DNA of 64,000 bases from Eopsaltria australis (Eukaryota > Chordata > Aves > Passeriformes > Petroicidae): assembly GCA_034509425.1 (NCBI GenBank), contig JAVTVJ010001751.1, positions 124,001 through 188,000 on the forward strand, in the 5' to 3' direction. The first letter of the stretch is position 1. Each line of letters starts with the position of its first letter. The notes below the pieces were generated by a model. That model searched no databases and was not told the origin of the DNA. It saw only the letters and a list, made by a program, of their open reading frames with translations. Position numbers and translations under genes: made by a program. Below, one piece after another: positions 62,447 to 64,000 of this stretch.

Positions 62447-62896
62447 AGTAAACAGTGGGGCCGGCGCTGCGGGGCGGGCCGGGGCCGGGGCCGCGGCCGG
62501 GGGCGGTCCCGTCCCGTCGGGGCGGAGCGGCGCGGCCCCGAGCGCGGGGCTGTGTGCGCCGCGGGGTGGGCCGGCGGCGGCGGCGGGCGGGCGGGGACAG
62601 CGCTCCACGCCAGTCACCGCTGAAATGTGATGGACCGGGCAGGGGGCGGCTCAGACTCGCGCCGAGCCTCGCCGGGGTCGAAGGCGGGAGGCTGAGGGCA
62701 GGAGGCGGCGGTCTATGCCGGGGCTCCGGGACCGCAGCGGCCAGAGCTCCCAGCCGCCGCCTAGCCCTCCGCAACATGCCGGTCGCCGCCGGGCCCCGGC
62801 CCCGCTGAGCGCCTCCGCTGTGGATCTAATGTCTCCGTGAAGGTGCCGCGGCCTCCGCCTCAGCTTTGCCCCGGGAGGAGCAGCAGGCTGCGGTAG
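62447..62896 (+). other. OSR2: Putative noncoding first exon of OSR2
   Basis: A GC-rich stretch with no obvious coding frame ends at GCTGCG|GTAGGTGAGTGG. This offers two overlapping donors, GTAGGT (exon end 62892) and GTGAGT (exon end 62896), both close to consensus. In mammals OSR2 has a noncoding first exon and the coding ATG (protein start MGSKALPAP) in exon 2. That sequence is not present before 64,000, which agrees with this model. The 5' end is a guess from the TATA-like word about 30 bp upstream. A transcript is needed to confirm it. Confidence 0.4.
62471..62490 (+). promoter_or_regulatory. G-quadruplex-forming motif in CpG island
   Basis: GGGGCGGGCCGGGGCCGGGG has four G runs of three or more with loops of one to two bases, a textbook intramolecular quadruplex pattern. 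It lies just downstream of the inferred OSR2 start site. Confidence 0.7.
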
Positions 62897-63420
62897 GTGA
62901 GTGGCTCCGCCGACCCGCCTTACCCGCTGCCGTCGGCGGGAGCGGGGCAGCCGCCCCGAGAGCAGAGCGTGCGCTCAGCCGGGAGCGTAGGACCGCCGGG
63001 TTTACTTTCAGTTCGCAGCTCCGCGGCGGCTTGGGGTGCGGGTGTCCCCCCTCCACGCCTCGGGCGCGTTGTTGGTGCGAGGCCAGGCGACAGCAGCTTC
63101 TCAGGATGCGTTCTCGATGTCCTTCACGCGAAACTCCCTAGCAGGGAGAAACCGGTCCGTGCATGGACTGCGAGCTAAGCCGCGGGTCGCACTGGAGAAA
63201 CCTCGGTCAGGGGAAACACCTGGCTGCGAGGGCAGCGGCGGCCGCGGCTTCGGGTGAGGCCGTCGGGGAGCGGAGGCGATGCGGTGCCCACCCGCTCCCT
63301 GGGTAGGACGGCAGCGCCTTCGGGGCACCGTGCCGGCCCCGCCGCGGGAGAACGGGGAGCGTGGCCGGACCAGCGGGTCAGCGGCAAGCAGGTAGAGAGG
63401 GCTGTCCTGGCACCGGGCTT

Positions 63421-64000
63421 AATTTAATTAAGCTCTTCGAATGGAAAGGGAAAAGGAAGTGCCAAGGTTTAAGTAACATCCGTTTTTGGTTGACTTTCAC
63501 CCCCCCCTCCCCCCGCCCCAACACACCTTAATATAAATGACCTTAAAATCACGTACGAAGGGGCTTTCTGGTCTTTTTTTTATAAGTTTTACTAAAATTA
63601 CCTCCAAATACAAATAGTAGCAGATGTACCGCCATCCAAACAGCTGTGTAGTTTAAAAAATTTCTACCTTAAAATGAGGATTTCGTGTTCAGAATAGTTT
63701 TCTCGGAGCTGGTTCTCGGACCCCAAAACGAGCGTAGTGCAATGACACCCCCCCACACAGCCACCAAACGCGGCTGTAACAGAGGGAGCCTTGCCATACA
63801 GAAACACTGCCCCTACCTCGGTCGTGGCTCCCAGACCGTGGCTCCGAAACCCAGCCTCAAACAACCGGGATGGAGGCAGGAGCCGCCGGAGCAGCCAGCG
63901 AAAAGTTATTTAATTGCTTCTGTTTCGGCTCCTCGCGGAAAGCGAATAGGAACTCACACTACGACATCTTTAAAAATAAGTCCCTATATATAACCAGCAC
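63421..64000 (+). other. Region after the CpG island; probable OSR2 intron 1 if the exon model holds
   Basis: Composition drops to AT-rich after 63.42 kb (AATTTAATTAAGC near 63.42 kb). It contains a C-rich tract at 63500-63519 and no recognisable exon. A 102-codon plus frame at 63685-63993 has no recognised domain and does not match the OSR2 N terminus. Confidence 0.5.
63500..63519. repeat. C-rich tract
   Basis: CCCCCCCCTCCCCCCGCCCC, twenty bases with only one T and one G. The minus strand is a G-run array able to form a quadruplex. Confidence 0.9.

Larger units (their letters stand above)
62001..63420 (+). promoter_or_regulatory. OSR2: CpG island, right part; candidate OSR2 promoter
   Basis: The island is densest from 62.455 to 63.42 kb. 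Just before it, CCACTTTAAAGCCCAG (near 62.41-62.43 kb) could serve as a TATA-like element. AAACACAAGTAAACA (near 62.44 kb) contains a forkhead-type GTAAACA word. GC boxes follow at about 62.50 and 62.64 kb. The gene assignment rests on the conserved STK3-OSR2 neighbourhood and on the island's position and orientation, not on protein sequence. Confidence 0.5.

Overview
The window is vertebrate nuclear DNA, most probably from a bird. Exons are small and separated by long AT-rich introns with GT-AG splice sites. CpG islands are sharply bounded, and the only interspersed repeats I can identify are decayed CR1 LINE fragments, the dominant bird and reptile LINE. I see no bacterial, organellar or viral gene organisation. 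I cannot name the species.

The left two thirds (about 1-41,460, minus strand) hold the 5' half of STK3 (MST2, the Hippo-pathway kinase). Six coding exons are supported base by base. From 5' to 3' of the gene they are 41251-41273, 34324-34404, 33754-33882, 31695-31809, 18918-19082 and 18328-18495. Together they give 681 nt, or 227 codons, with consistent phases and no frameshift or stop. They cover the start Met, glycine loop, VAIK lysine, HRD and DFG motifs, the activation-loop threonine and the APE motif, and end inside the kinase domain. The remaining kinase C-lobe, the linker and the SARAH domain must lie beyond position 1, behind an intron of at least 18.3 kb.

The STK3 promoter is a CpG island of about 1 kb (41.1-42.06 kb). 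It has no TATA box, but has a GC box, an inverted CCAAT box and a near-consensus ZNF143/THAP11-type ACTACA-TCCC element. From 42.06 to 58.4 kb I find no gene I can support; the stretch is AT-rich intergenic DNA with small tandem repeats.

From 58.4 to 63.4 kb there is a second, much larger cluster of CpG islands, interrupted by a moderately AT-rich stretch at about 60.9-62.0 kb. In the conserved vertebrate order the gene next to STK3 on its 5' side, in divergent orientation, is the zinc-finger developmental regulator OSR2. I therefore infer that this cluster is the OSR2 upstream/promoter domain. A plausible noncoding first exon ends at a strong donor near 62,892-62,896. No OSR2 coding sequence is visible, so it should begin after 64,000. 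If correct, the window spans a housekeeping-type kinase promoter and a developmental-regulator promoter facing away from each other across about 20 kb, a layout in which STK3 introns could carry OSR2 enhancers.

I found no evidence for a new biochemical system. The most useful leads are an in-frame upstream ATG that would add 60 residues to MST2, the ZNF143-type promoter element, several candidate noncoding enhancers in STK3 introns, a 33-bp minisatellite, and the architecture of the putative OSR2 promoter domain.
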